Shown here piece after piece: positions 37,550-44,986 of a DNA stretch of 64,000 nucleotides. Origin of the DNA: Paracoccus tegillarcae (GTDB lineage: Bacteria > Pseudomonadota > Alphaproteobacteria > Rhodobacterales > Rhodobacteraceae). Both the position numbers and the translations under genes were made by a program. The stretch is taken from assembly GCF_002847305.1 (NCBI RefSeq), contig NZ_CP025408.1, positions 2,935,001 to 2,999,000 on the forward strand. The letters are read 5' to 3'. Position 1 is the stretch's first letter, and the number at the start of each line of letters is the position of its first letter. A model generated the notes under the pieces. The model had not been told where the DNA came from. It did no database searches and saw nothing but the letters and a program-made list of their open reading frames with translations.

Positions 37550-38800
37550 TCAGTTGGTTTCGCTGCTGTCAGGCTGTGCTTCGGCTGCGGCGGCATCCTC
37601 GGCGGGGGCCTCGCCTTCGGGTGCAGCCTCTGCTGAGGGCGCTGCGTCGGCCTCGGGCGCAGCTTCGGCTGGGGCCGCTTGCAGTTCCTCGGGCGTCACC
37701 GGCATGCCTGCGCCAATCCGCTGGAAGCCCGCGACGATCAGCCGGTCGCCTTCGGCCAGCCCGTCGCGAACGACCCATTGATTGCCGCGGTCCTGCACGA
37801 TGTCCAGCATCCGTTCCTCGACCACATTCTCGGCGTTGACGACATAGCCCACCGGGCGACCGCGCCGGTCGCGTGACACGCCCTCTTGCGGGGCAAGGAT
37901 CACGTCGCGCAACTCTGCCTGCGGGATATTGGCCAGCACATACATGCCGGGCAGCAACAGATTGTCAGGGTTGGAGAATTCCATCCGCAGGGTGACGACG
38001 CCGGTGGTTTCGTCCACATGCGGCTCGGCCGCGGTGATAGAGCCGGTATGCTCGTAATCGGTGCCGTCGGCCAGTTGCAATGTCACGGTGCGGTCGACGC
38101 CGTCGGGCAGCGCGGCCTGCGCGCCCTGACGTTGCCAGCGGACGATCTCGGCTGCCGATTGCGTTACATCCACCCGCACCGGATCAATGCGGCGGATCAC
38201 GGCCAGCGGTGCGGCCTGCCCAGCCGTGACCAACGCCCCCTGCGAGGTCTGCGCCAGCCCGATCACCCCGTCCAGAGGTGCCTCGATGGTCGTGCGGTCA
38301 AGGTCAAGCTGGGCGACGTCGCGCTGTGCCTCGGCTGACTTGACCGCCGCGTTGGCGGCATCGCGGGCGGCGATTGCACTGTCCTGGGTTTGCTCGCTGG
38401 CAACCCGCCGGTCGCGCAGCGCGGCCACTCGCTCGGCATCTCGATTGGCCGAATCCGCCTGCGCAGTCGCCTGCGCCAAAGCGGCATCGGCCTGCGCCAC
38501 GGCGGCCTCATAGGTGCGCGGATCAATCCGGTAAAGCGGGTCACCTTCGGCCACAACGCTGCCTTCGTCGAACAGGCGCTCCGTGATGATGCCGTTGACC
38601 TGCGGGCGCAGTTCTGCCTCGGCCGAGGCCAGCACGCGCCCCGGTAGCGTCGCGGTCAGGGTGACATCTTCGGCATGCAGCGTCACGACGGTCACGGCTG
38701 GGGGCGGGGCCTCGCCACCCGGCTGCTGCGCCATCGATACACTGGCGCCGAAGGCGGAGGCGACAAGGCATGTCCTTGCGAATAAAGAAAGATATTTCAT
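37550..38800 (-). CDS. RND efflux periplasmic adaptor (MexA/AcrA-like)
   Basis: A 416-residue membrane-fusion protein. A signal peptide ends near MAQ (25); unlike AcrA there is no lipobox. The barrel-sandwich/lipoyl region has LRPQVNGIITERLFDEGSVVAEGDPLYRIDP, followed by the Ala-rich coiled coil (DAALAQATAQADSANRDAERV) and DRTTIEAPLDGVIG. The last 40 residues are an Ala/Glu/Pro-rich low-complexity tail. It links the pump to the outer-membrane channel and heads the operon. Confidence 0.93.
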   Translation of the reverse strand: MKYLSLFARTCLVASAFGASVSMAQQPGGEAPPPAVTVVTLHAEDVTLTATLPGRVLASAEAELRPQVNGIITERLFDEGSVVAEGDPLYRIDPRTYEAAVAQADAALAQATAQADSANRDAERVAALRDRRVASEQTQDSAIAARDAANAAVKSAEAQRDVAQLDLDRTTIEAPLDGVIGLAQTSQGALVTAGQAAPLAVIRRIDPVRVDVTQSAAEIVRWQRQGAQAALPDGVDRTVTLQLADGTDYEHTGSITAAEPHVDETTGVVTLRMEFSNPDNLLLPGMYVLANIPQAELRDVILAPQEGVSRDRRGRPVGYVVNAENVVEERMLDIVQDRGNQWVVRDGLAEGDRLIVAGFQRIGAGMPVTPEELQAAPAEAAPEADAAPSAEAAPEGEAPAEDAAAAEAQPDSSETN

Positions 38801-38956
38801 GATCTCTGTCGGCGCAACAAAAGGGGACGACCGTCCTGTCGCAGGATCTGCGGTGGGGGCGTGTTCAAAATCACGTTATGCGCAATCTGCGCAAGCTGCA
38901 ATCGCCGCCAGATAGCAGGGCAGGAATTAGCGCGGCAAACACTGTGAAATGGATGA
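38801..38956. other. Promoter region of the efflux operon
   Basis: About 156 bp between the adaptor start and the left end of the mobile element. It contains TGCGCA twice, three bases apart, near 38881-38895, a possible repressor site. No local TetR or MarR gene is present; the element has inserted directly upstream. Confidence 0.4.
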
Positions 38957-38971
38957 TCTGGCTGGGGCGGT
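38957..38971. repeat. Left attachment site (attL) of the integrated element
   Basis: TCTGGCTGGGGCGGT here is an exact 15-bp direct repeat of 46902-46916, which is the 3' end of the tRNA-Gln gene plus two bases. It marks the far junction of the element, 7945 bp away. GCTGGGGC (38961-38968) is repeated inverted as GCCCCAGC (38976-38983) with a 7-bp interval, the layout of integrase core sites around a crossover region. Confidence 0.85.
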
Positions 38972-39166
38972 CGATGCCCCAGCTAACTTCCAAGAAAAGC
39001 ACATGATATCAGGTGCCTGTTCATGCCGTCCGGGCCTGCCGACCGAAGGACACATAGTGGACATGATGTAGCAGGTCGCGGGCCACGACGCAAACGATGC
39101 GTTGTCGCTTTCGGCGTGCGCAACAAGACGCTATCGTCACGGTCATGATCTATGGCGGAGTTCAGA

Positions 39167-40270
39167 ATGCTCAAAGAAGAAATCGATGAAGCAAAGCGTG
39201 CGGTCAATACAGATACCGTTCAGATAACCATCGGAGAAGTGAGCAACATGTATGCCTCCGAAGAGCTGAACATTCTTCCAGATTTTCAACGACTTTTTCG
39301 CTGGACCAACGAACGGAAGTCGAATCTCGTCGAATCGATACTGATCGGAATTCCTATTCCGCCAGTTTTTGTTTATGAGGACCAGTATGGCACTTGGGAA
39401 CTGATTGATGGGCTCCAGCGGATATCCACTATCCTCGAATTTATGGGAGTTCTGAAAGATGTAGATTCTGGGAGCGCCCTTCGATCCACGCTTCAAAAGA
39501 CAAAATACCTACCATCACTTGATGGGGCTGTCTGGGAGCGAAAAAATGATGACGAAATTCAGTTAGACAAATCTCTTCAATTATTTTTTCGTCGCGCGCG
39601 AATTGATTTTCAGATACTAAAACATCCAAGTGACCCAAAGACGAAATTCGATCTCTTTCAACGCCTCAATCGGGGTGGTGCCTACGCAAATGAGCAGGAG
39701 GTGAGGTCTTGCTCGATGGTATTGGCGAATCCAGAGTTTATGAAGAGAATTCGAGATTTTGCAAAGCGCGATGATTTTAAGAAGATATTCCAAATTAAGG
39801 GTCAGGAGCAAATAAACAAACAGAAGGATATTGATTATTTGGTCAGGCTGATAGTTCATATATACGCTGAATATGACCGTCGCTTTGATGTTCAGGAGTT
39901 TCTTGATTCAAAAATTGTTGATCTATTGGTCGAGAAAGAGGTGGATGATGTAATGGAAACAATATCGTGGACTGTGGAAGCGCTTTACAGGGCGTTGGGT
40001 GAGAACGCTCTTGTGCCCCCAAATGGGCTGGCTGATGATTTTGCAAATAGGTTTTCGTTGCGAGCACTTGAGGCTATTGCCGTTGGGGTTGGGCGAAATA
40101 AAGTAAGAATTACATCCCAGCCAAATATCGACCAATATATCAAGGATAAAGTCGATTCCTTTTGGCAGCAGCCCGGCGTGCCTGAAATGAGTGCTTCCGG
40201 ACTTCGTGGCACAGTGCGATTGCAGAAAACTATTCCGTTCGGAGATCGTTGGTTCAATCCGAATGCCTAA
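39167..40270 (+). CDS. DUF262 domain protein (ParB/GmrS-like), probable defence component
   Basis: A protein of 367 residues (372 if ATG 39152 is used; 39167 is preferred because GGAG sits 6 bases before it). The DUF262 fold is seen in ILPDFQRLFRWTNERKSNLVESILIGIPIPPVFVY, the catalytic motif ELIDGLQRIST (family DGQQR), and FDLFQRLNRGG-YANEQEVRS. DUF262 is the NTPase/nicking half of GmrSD, SspE and BrxU enzymes; here the DUF1524 nuclease half is absent and a HEPN gene overlaps the stop instead. Codons are A+T-rich compared with the host. I infer an anti-phage or toxin role. Confidence 0.82.
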   Translation: MLKEEIDEAKRAVNTDTVQITIGEVSNMYASEELNILPDFQRLFRWTNERKSNLVESILIGIPIPPVFVYEDQYGTWELIDGLQRISTILEFMGVLKDVDSGSALRSTLQKTKYLPSLDGAVWERKNDDEIQLDKSLQLFFRRARIDFQILKHPSDPKTKFDLFQRLNRGGAYANEQEVRSCSMVLANPEFMKRIRDFAKRDDFKKIFQIKGQEQINKQKDIDYLVRLIVHIYAEYDRRFDVQEFLDSKIVDLLVEKEVDDVMETISWTVEALYRALGENALVPPNGLADDFANRFSLRALEAIAVGVGRNKVRITSQPNIDQYIKDKVDSFWQQPGVPEMSASGLRGTVRLQKTIPFGDRWFNPNA

Positions 40271-40892
40271 GCTGGATAGTTTTTTCGACGAAATAGACTT
40301 GGCAAGAGTGCGCCGTGCGAGGGAGTTGTCCGAGATAAAGAGGTCATTTGTTTCATTGGTTGCAGATGATATTCATGGGGTGGCGTCGAAAGCGGTTGTG
40401 GTTCTCACCTACGCCAGTTGGGAGGGATTTTATAACGAGTGTGTTCGTGCCTACCTGCGGTTCTTGACTGAATCCGGCGGAAAGGTCAGGGACAAAGATT
40501 GGATGCTACTGGTTAGTGCTCTGAATTCTGACCTTGAAAGTATGAGAAATAGGAACCATTCAACGGCGTCACGTCATGATTTTGTTGGTAAGCTGCGTTC
40601 AAAGATTGAATGTGGTTATGATTCGGTTGAATCGAAAGCTGTCGAAGCTCGCTCCAATTTGGATTTTTCGAGGCTTTCAGAGAACTACGCCCTCCTAAGC
40701 TTTGATCTGTCTTCGATGCAGGCGGTTCGGAATCGCCTTGATAAGGAGTTGGTCGGCTGGCGCCATGCTGTAGCTCATGGAGATTCGCCTGACCTAACCG
40801 CCATGGATATACGCGCTCACGTTGACTTTGCTTCCTCTCTGCTCATAATGATCGCCGACCGGTTTCAATACGCTATGCTGGAAAGAATTTGA
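40263..40892 (+). CDS. HEPN nuclease-like protein (MAE_28990/MAE_18760 type)
   Basis: A 209-residue alpha-helical protein with a HEPN ribonuclease motif RHAVAH (R167, H172; Rx4H) in RLDKELVGWRHAVAHGDSPDLT, and an early helix TYASWEGFYNECVRAYLRF. This pattern matches the MAE_28990/MAE_18760 HEPN group, whose members are proposed RNases in defence and toxin systems. ATG 40263 overlaps the DUF262 stop by 8 bp, so the two proteins are translationally coupled. The gene is A+T-rich like its partner. RNase activity is inferred from the motif. Confidence 0.8.
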   Translation: MPKLDSFFDEIDLARVRRARELSEIKRSFVSLVADDIHGVASKAVVVLTYASWEGFYNECVRAYLRFLTESGGKVRDKDWMLLVSALNSDLESMRNRNHSTASRHDFVGKLRSKIECGYDSVESKAVEARSNLDFSRLSENYALLSFDLSSMQAVRNRLDKELVGWRHAVAHGDSPDLTAMDIRAHVDFASSLLIMIADRFQYAMLERI

Positions 40893-40956
40893 CGGAAGAG
40901 AAATTCTTGACTTGGCTGAACTTACCTCAACGGAGTTGGCTCCCGGCAGGGTGAGC

Positions 40957-40991
40957 GGTTTAGGGGTGGTCGTCAGACGGGACCCTAAACC
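40957..40991. other. oriT-like inverted repeat upstream of the Mob gene
   Basis: GGTTTAGGG (40957-40965) and CCCTAAACC (40983-40991) are perfect inverted repeats with a 17-bp interval, 82 bp upstream of the MobV-like start. A relaxase origin of transfer usually has such a dyad beside its nick site and close to its mob gene. A shorter hairpin TTTTGGC/GCCAAAA at 41001-41017 could terminate the HEPN transcript. No nick site can be assigned. Confidence 0.5.
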
Positions 40992-41072
40992 CAAAGCGAG
41001 TTTTGGCTTTGCCAAAAAATTTATTCGGATTTTCTCCTGACTGTTTTAACCGGCTCCCAGGAGGAATAAGAA

Positions 41073-42107
41073 ATGAAAGGGTCAGTAAGATGTGAATCCG
41101 TTGACATGGCCGGTCTGACAAGGGCCGAGAAACATGGAAAGCGTGAGGATTGGATAGGAAGGCAGAGACAGGTCAGGGACCAGAAACCGCTCTATGTGGG
41201 CGGTCTCGATTTAGTGGCCCTTTATATCGAGCATACAGACGGCGCAAGACAGAATAAGGGGGCGAAGAAGCCGGTGCTTCATTTCATCGTCCGCTTCCCG
41301 CCAGAGGTCCTCACAGATGAGGGGCCCACACCATACGCCAAAAGGGACCGCGCCGGGCGTGAGAAGCTGATGGTCCGCCAAGCGGTAAAGTTCATCAATG
41401 AGAACCATGGCGGTCAGGCAGTCTTCTCTGCCCGCCTTGACAGGGACGAGGTTGGGGAAACCATCGTCGATGTGTTTGCCTGTCCGAGGTATATGAAGCC
41501 TTCAAGATCGGGACGGAGAGAACCGACCTTATGGACTTCAGCGACGAAGTTCGGGGAAGAACTCGCCCGGAAACACCAGGACCATATCAAGACGCGAATG
41601 ACCGGTGCCGAAACCGTCAAGCCGATTACATCGCCCAGAGCTGTGGGTATGGCACTTCAACAAGAGTTCGCGGAGTTTTTTGAACGCGAGAACGGGATGA
41701 AGCTTGCTCCTCGGAATCTGAAGGACAGCCGGGCAAAGGACCGGCTTGAGGTCGAAGAATGGAGGCTAAAACAGATACAGGCAGAGGCCCGCATGGTTGA
41801 AGAAAAGCGAGATAAGAAACTTGCCGAAGCTTGGAGTGAGGTCGAAAGGGCAAGAAAAGAGGTGCGGGCGTTGAGACGGCAACTGCTAAACCTGATTGAC
41901 CAGGCTCGAACGCTTCTGAACCGTCCTGACCTGTCCAAACCTGCCCGCATGGCAGGGAATACCCTGATGAACCTCGCTCGCCCTTTTGCCAGTAAGAAAA
42001 AAGAATCTGGGGTCAGGTCAATGATTGAGCGGATGGTGAATGAACCGCATCATGTGAGGCCGTTGCCCGAGGTCGCGAGACCCGAGGCAGATGGACCGAG
42101 TCTTTAA
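41073..42107 (+). CDS. MobV/Pre-like plasmid mobilisation protein, catalytic histidines not evident
   Basis: A 344-residue protein resembling Pre/Mob (MobV) relaxases over its first 190 residues: an N-terminal VRCESVDMAGLTRAEKHGKR, a central REKLMVRQAVKFINENHGGQAVFSARLDRDEVGETIVDVF where MobV relaxases usually have HxDExxPHxH, and a C-terminal coiled coil (about 235-290). The metal-binding histidines of that motif are replaced, so nicking activity is doubtful. AGGAGG lies 9 bases before the ATG. It may bind the upstream repeat, or be a divergent relaxase. Confidence 0.65.
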   Translation: MKGSVRCESVDMAGLTRAEKHGKREDWIGRQRQVRDQKPLYVGGLDLVALYIEHTDGARQNKGAKKPVLHFIVRFPPEVLTDEGPTPYAKRDRAGREKLMVRQAVKFINENHGGQAVFSARLDRDEVGETIVDVFACPRYMKPSRSGRREPTLWTSATKFGEELARKHQDHIKTRMTGAETVKPITSPRAVGMALQQEFAEFFERENGMKLAPRNLKDSRAKDRLEVEEWRLKQIQAEARMVEEKRDKKLAEAWSEVERARKEVRALRRQLLNLIDQARTLLNRPDLSKPARMAGNTLMNLARPFASKKKESGVRSMIERMVNEPHHVRPLPEVARPEADGPSL

Positions 42108-42147
42108 GGTAACAAGGGTTCATGTGACCTTTGCTTGCGGTCGGGGT

Positions 42148-42210
42148 CCGGGGTGTCCCCGGTCGCTGGTGATGTCGCAGTCAACAAGGAACGAAGACAT
42201 CACCAGCGAC
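42148..42210. repeat. GC-rich palindrome and 15-bp inverted repeat between mob and XRE genes
   Basis: CCGGGG-TGT-CCCCGG (42148-42162) abuts GTCGCTGGTGATGTC (42162-42176), which is perfectly repeated inverted at 42196-42210 after 19 bp. The genes on either side converge, so it could terminate both, but no T tract is present. Perfect long dyads next to a GC-rich tract are also a feature of IncQ single-strand initiation sites. Confidence 0.55.
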
Positions 42211-42255
42211 GGCACGCAGGGCCGTTCCAAGTAGAATGTCACGGCCAGGCCATCA

Positions 42256-42513
42256 TCAGGATTTCATCTGATTTTCTACTTCTTGAACCAATACTGTAAG
42301 AGATACGCCCAAAGACCCCGCGAGGGCATGAAGCGTGGCCAGGCTTGGCTGGTGTCTCCGGCTTTCCAGAAGCGAGACATAACGCATGCTCAACCCGGCC
42401 CGATGGGCAAGTTCCTCCTGTGAGAGCCCCGCCTCTCTTCGGCGGTCCCGCAAGACTTTCGCAAAAGCGTTGAGAATCGTTGTGTCGGGTTCGGTAATCG
42501 ATCCGACACGCAG
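42256..42513 (-). CDS. XRE family transcriptional regulator (start codon uncertain)
   Basis: A short Cro/CI-type helix-turn-helix protein: LRDRRREAGLSQEELAHRAGLSMRYVSLLESRRHQPSLATLHALAGSLGVS is a complete HTH_3 domain, followed by a short tail. No ATG, GTG or TTG lies at a sensible N-terminus; CTG 42513 with GAGGGA six bases upstream gives 85 residues and is my best guess, with ATT 42495 another option. Longer frames run into the divergent gene. It is a likely repressor of the element or of its divergent neighbour. Confidence 0.72.
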   Translation of the reverse strand: MRVGSITEPDTTILNAFAKVLRDRRREAGLSQEELAHRAGLSMRYVSLLESRRHQPSLATLHALAGSLGVSLTVLVQEVENQMKS

Positions 42514-42582
42514 GAAAAATCCCTCTTGCGCTATGAAGTATTCTGTGAATTTTTGATGTCGAGCGTAAAGAAAGGAACTGTC

Positions 42583-42915
42583 ATGAGTGAAGACGCGATG
42601 ATTGAATGCCCGTTCTGTGCGAGCGCCCTGAAAGCACATGCCACCGTCTGCCCAAACTGCCAGGCTGTGAGGGGGGCTGGAGCAGACACGCACGGAAACG
42701 TTCGCGGGAGTGGGTATGTCGCTTTCATTCGCGTTCTGCTTGGCGGGTGGGCGATGGTAATCGTCATCAGTTTGATGATTGGCATTTTCAGGAACGAGGG
42801 GGGGCCGCTTGTTCTGTCGATGGTCCTTGGGATTACCTGGCTCCCCTTGTTCCTTAAAAATATCGGACTTATTTTCAACAACGGGCAAGAAGACCGTTGG
42901 TATCGAAAGACGTAA
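42583..42915 (+). CDS. Small zinc-ribbon membrane protein
   Basis: A 110-residue protein starting ATG 42583 with AAAGGA upstream. The N-terminus has two CxxC pairs (CPFC near 9 and CPNC near 23), a zinc ribbon, then two transmembrane segments (about 46-66 and 73-92) and a polar tail. No function is recognised. It is divergent from the XRE gene and followed by a strong terminator, so it is a single transcription unit in the element. Confidence 0.7.
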   Translation: MSEDAMIECPFCASALKAHATVCPNCQAVRGAGADTHGNVRGSGYVAFIRVLLGGWAMVIVISLMIGIFRNEGGPLVLSMVLGITWLPLFLKNIGLIFNNGQEDRWYRKT

Positions 42916-42941
42916 CCTCCGTCAGCAATAGCATCATTGGA

Positions 42942-42967
42942 AAAAGCCCCGCCGAAGCGGGGCTTTT
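42942..42967 (+). terminator. Intrinsic terminator after the zinc-ribbon gene
   Basis: AAAAGCCCCGC (42942-42952), loop CGAA, GCGGGGCTTTT (42957-42967): an 11-bp perfect stem with A and T tracts on both sides, so it can work in both directions. It isolates the replication genes from upstream transcription. Confidence 0.92.
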
Positions 42968-43019
42968 CTGCCTTTAAGGCAACAGGCGACAGCGTTTGTG
43001 CTGTGGTTTCCTGATGGAG

Positions 43020-43125
43020 TAGGTAAATAATACCCGCTGTCGCTATACCTAAATATTCTCTCCCTCAATATTTTCAATGGGAGGAGGTGTATTTTCAAAA
43101 ATATTTCGCCAAAACCTTGAAAATA
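43020..43125. promoter_or_regulatory. Repeat-rich control region upstream of repA
   Basis: TATTTTCAA occurs at 43069-43077 and 43090-43098 (21 bp apart, two helical turns) and inverted at 43117-43125. TAGGTA/TACCTA (43020-43051) and, overlapping its left side, GCGACAGCG/CGCTGTCGC (42986-42994, 43035-43043) are nested inverted repeats. The region is A+T-rich and directly precedes the repA ribosome-binding site, as expected for an autoregulated promoter. Confidence 0.5.
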
Positions 43126-43174
43126 TTTTTTTCTGGGACATTAGCCCTCGGTGGTTTCAGATATGGAGGGTTAG

Positions 43175-44074
43175 ATGAACTTTAAAAACTCACAATGTAT
43201 TTTTGATATTATTTATAATGACGCACAGCCAATAGATGTTTTAGCATCATTTTCGAATATACCGCCAGAACTGGACTTTGTATTGCCGGGCATGACAGCC
43301 GGAACGGTCGGTAGTATTGTCGCACAGGGTGGCGTTGGTAAGTCCTGGCTTGCTCTTGAAATCGCATCAGCGGTTGCTGGTGGCCCTGATTTGCTTGAAA
43401 TTGGCGTCGGCAAGACGGGGCCTGTTTTATACTTGCCCGCCGAGGACCCGACGGAAGCCGTTCAGCATCGACTTCACCAACTTGGCCAACATCTGACACC
43501 GGAAGGCCGTGAAGCTGTCGCAGATAATCTGACAGTCCGCCCGCTCATGGGTGTTCCGACTGACATCATGAAGCCAGAGACAGCAGAGGCGATTATACGC
43601 CTCGCAGAAGGCTCCCGCCTGATTATCCTCGATACACTTCGACGCTTCCACACAGCAGACGAAAACGCCGGCGGTCCAATGGCCGAGCTTCTGGGCGTCC
43701 TTGAATGTATATGTTCGAAAACCGGGGCCTCCATTCTGTTTCTTCATCACACTGCCAAAAGTGCGTCCCTCAATGGGGGCGGTGGCGAACAGCAGGCAAG
43801 CCGGGGCTCGTCGGTTCTGGTGGATAATATCAGGGGTGGTCAGATGAACCTCTGCGTCATGTCGGAAGCGGAAGCGACAAAAGCAAAGCTCGATTTGGCA
43901 ACGCGGAAAAGGTTCATCAAACTGGTCCAGGCAAAGACCAACTTCGGCCCGCCAATGCCAGATAAGTGGCTGGAAAGGGGGAAAGGCGGGATTTTACTCC
44001 CGAAGGCCGAAATCCCTGCCGTCAAGCCAGACAGCAGAACCGCCGGGCGTCGCCGTCGGGAGATTGAGCAATGA
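43175..44074 (+). CDS. repA: IncQ-type replicative helicase RepA
   Basis: A 299-residue hexameric-helicase-fold ATPase closely resembling RSF1010 RepA along its whole length: LDFVLPGMTAGTVGSIVAQGGVGKSWLALEIA (Walker A GGVGKS), YLPAEDPTEAVQHRLHQLGQHL, LIILDTLRRFHTADENAGGPMAEL (Walker B), LFLHHTAK, and QQASRGSSVLVDNIR. RSF1010 RepA unwinds DNA at oriV after RepC opens it. GGAGGG precedes the ATG. Its stop overlaps repC (ATGA), as expected for a coupled replication pair. No primase (RepB) gene is present. Confidence 0.92.
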   Translation: MNFKNSQCIFDIIYNDAQPIDVLASFSNIPPELDFVLPGMTAGTVGSIVAQGGVGKSWLALEIASAVAGGPDLLEIGVGKTGPVLYLPAEDPTEAVQHRLHQLGQHLTPEGREAVADNLTVRPLMGVPTDIMKPETAEAIIRLAEGSRLIILDTLRRFHTADENAGGPMAELLGVLECICSKTGASILFLHHTAKSASLNGGGGEQQASRGSSVLVDNIRGGQMNLCVMSEAEATKAKLDLATRKRFIKLVQAKTNFGPPMPDKWLERGKGGILLPKAEIPAVKPDSRTAGRRRREIEQ

Positions 44075-44982
44075 GCTACCTCCCGGATACCGACATTACG
44101 TTCATCGACCATGCCCGCGTTCACTATTCGCATGCCCTAACTTCCGGGCTTTTCCGCAGTCTGGCACCAGGGGACCGCAGGCGATTGAAGCTTGATGTCA
44201 GCTACGACAATGAGGGCCGTCGGGTTGAGTTCAGAGGTTTCGAGCCATTGGGTGCGATTGATTTGAAGGTCCTCCAAGCTCTGGTCGCACTGTCAGGGCC
44301 ATTTGGGAACGAACTGATGGAACCGGCGGGAGATGATGCCTCATCGCCTGCTGAGGCGTTCCGACAACTTTACGCACTCGATATGGACCAGGACCGTAGC
44401 CCTGGCCAAAGACCACATGCCGTTGTCACAAGGGCCACGCTTCGAAAAGTTGCCCGACTGGCAGGCCTGGGCGAAGGTGGGACCTCTTTGAAACGGGTTA
44501 GGGATAGTATTGAACGCATGTCCTGCGTGGCGGTTCTGTTTGAAAAAGATTCAAAGAGATTCATCACGCACTTCATGACACAATATGCTTCCGAAGCAAA
44601 ATCCGGAGAGTTTAAAGTAGCCTTGAACCCTGTCCTATCCGAAGTCTTTTTTGAAGGCGGTCGATATGCCCGCTTGAGTCTCGATGAAATGAAAGCTCTC
44701 AAGTCAGACCCTGCTACTCTGATACACTTCCATTTGTGTGGAAGAGTCGATTGCGGGAGGAGTTTGGACATCGGACTAAAGAAGCTCATGGGATATATCT
44801 GGCCGGATGACGCCAATACAGCGTCAACATACCGGCGTCGCAAGCAGGCCCTGCTTGTCGCCTTGAAGGAGGTTGAGGGATTGGGTTGGGGCGTAAATAA
44901 AGTGCGTAGGGACATCTGGAAAATCACCCGACCCGCATTAAGAGCTGGCAACATGGCACCAGTGCCAGTTCTGGAAGGATAA
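44071..44982 (+). CDS. repC: IncQ-type replication initiator RepC
   Basis: A 303-residue iteron-binding initiator similar to RSF1010 RepC: HALTSGLFRSLAPGDRRRLKLDVSYD at the start, EPLGAIDLKVLQALVALSG, LKRVRDSIERM, FKVALNPVLSEVFFEGGRYARLSLDEMKAL, and the C-terminal YIWPDDANTASTYRRRKQALLVAL with ITRP near the end. RepC binds oriV iterons and melts the adjacent A+T-rich DNA. The iteron array starts 5 bp after its stop. A 10-30-residue N-terminal and a central insertion distinguish it from the RSF1010 protein. Confidence 0.92.
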   Translation: MSYLPDTDITFIDHARVHYSHALTSGLFRSLAPGDRRRLKLDVSYDNEGRRVEFRGFEPLGAIDLKVLQALVALSGPFGNELMEPAGDDASSPAEAFRQLYALDMDQDRSPGQRPHAVVTRATLRKVARLAGLGEGGTSLKRVRDSIERMSCVAVLFEKDSKRFITHFMTQYASEAKSGEFKVALNPVLSEVFFEGGRYARLSLDEMKALKSDPATLIHFHLCGRVDCGRSLDIGLKKLMGYIWPDDANTASTYRRRKQALLVALKEVEGLGWGVNKVRRDIWKITRPALRAGNMAPVPVLEG

Positions 44983-44986
44983 TAGA

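Noticed and set aside
39167..40892. DUF262 gene read as a GmrSD-type IV restriction enzyme
   Set aside because: The DUF1524 HNH nuclease half is absent from the protein and from the neighbouring gene; the partner has a HEPN motif instead.
42514..42888. N-terminal extension of the XRE gene across the divergent zinc-ribbon gene
   Set aside because: The extension overlaps a gene with a good start and zinc-binding cysteines, and has no HTH-related sequence. Only the last 85 codons look real.
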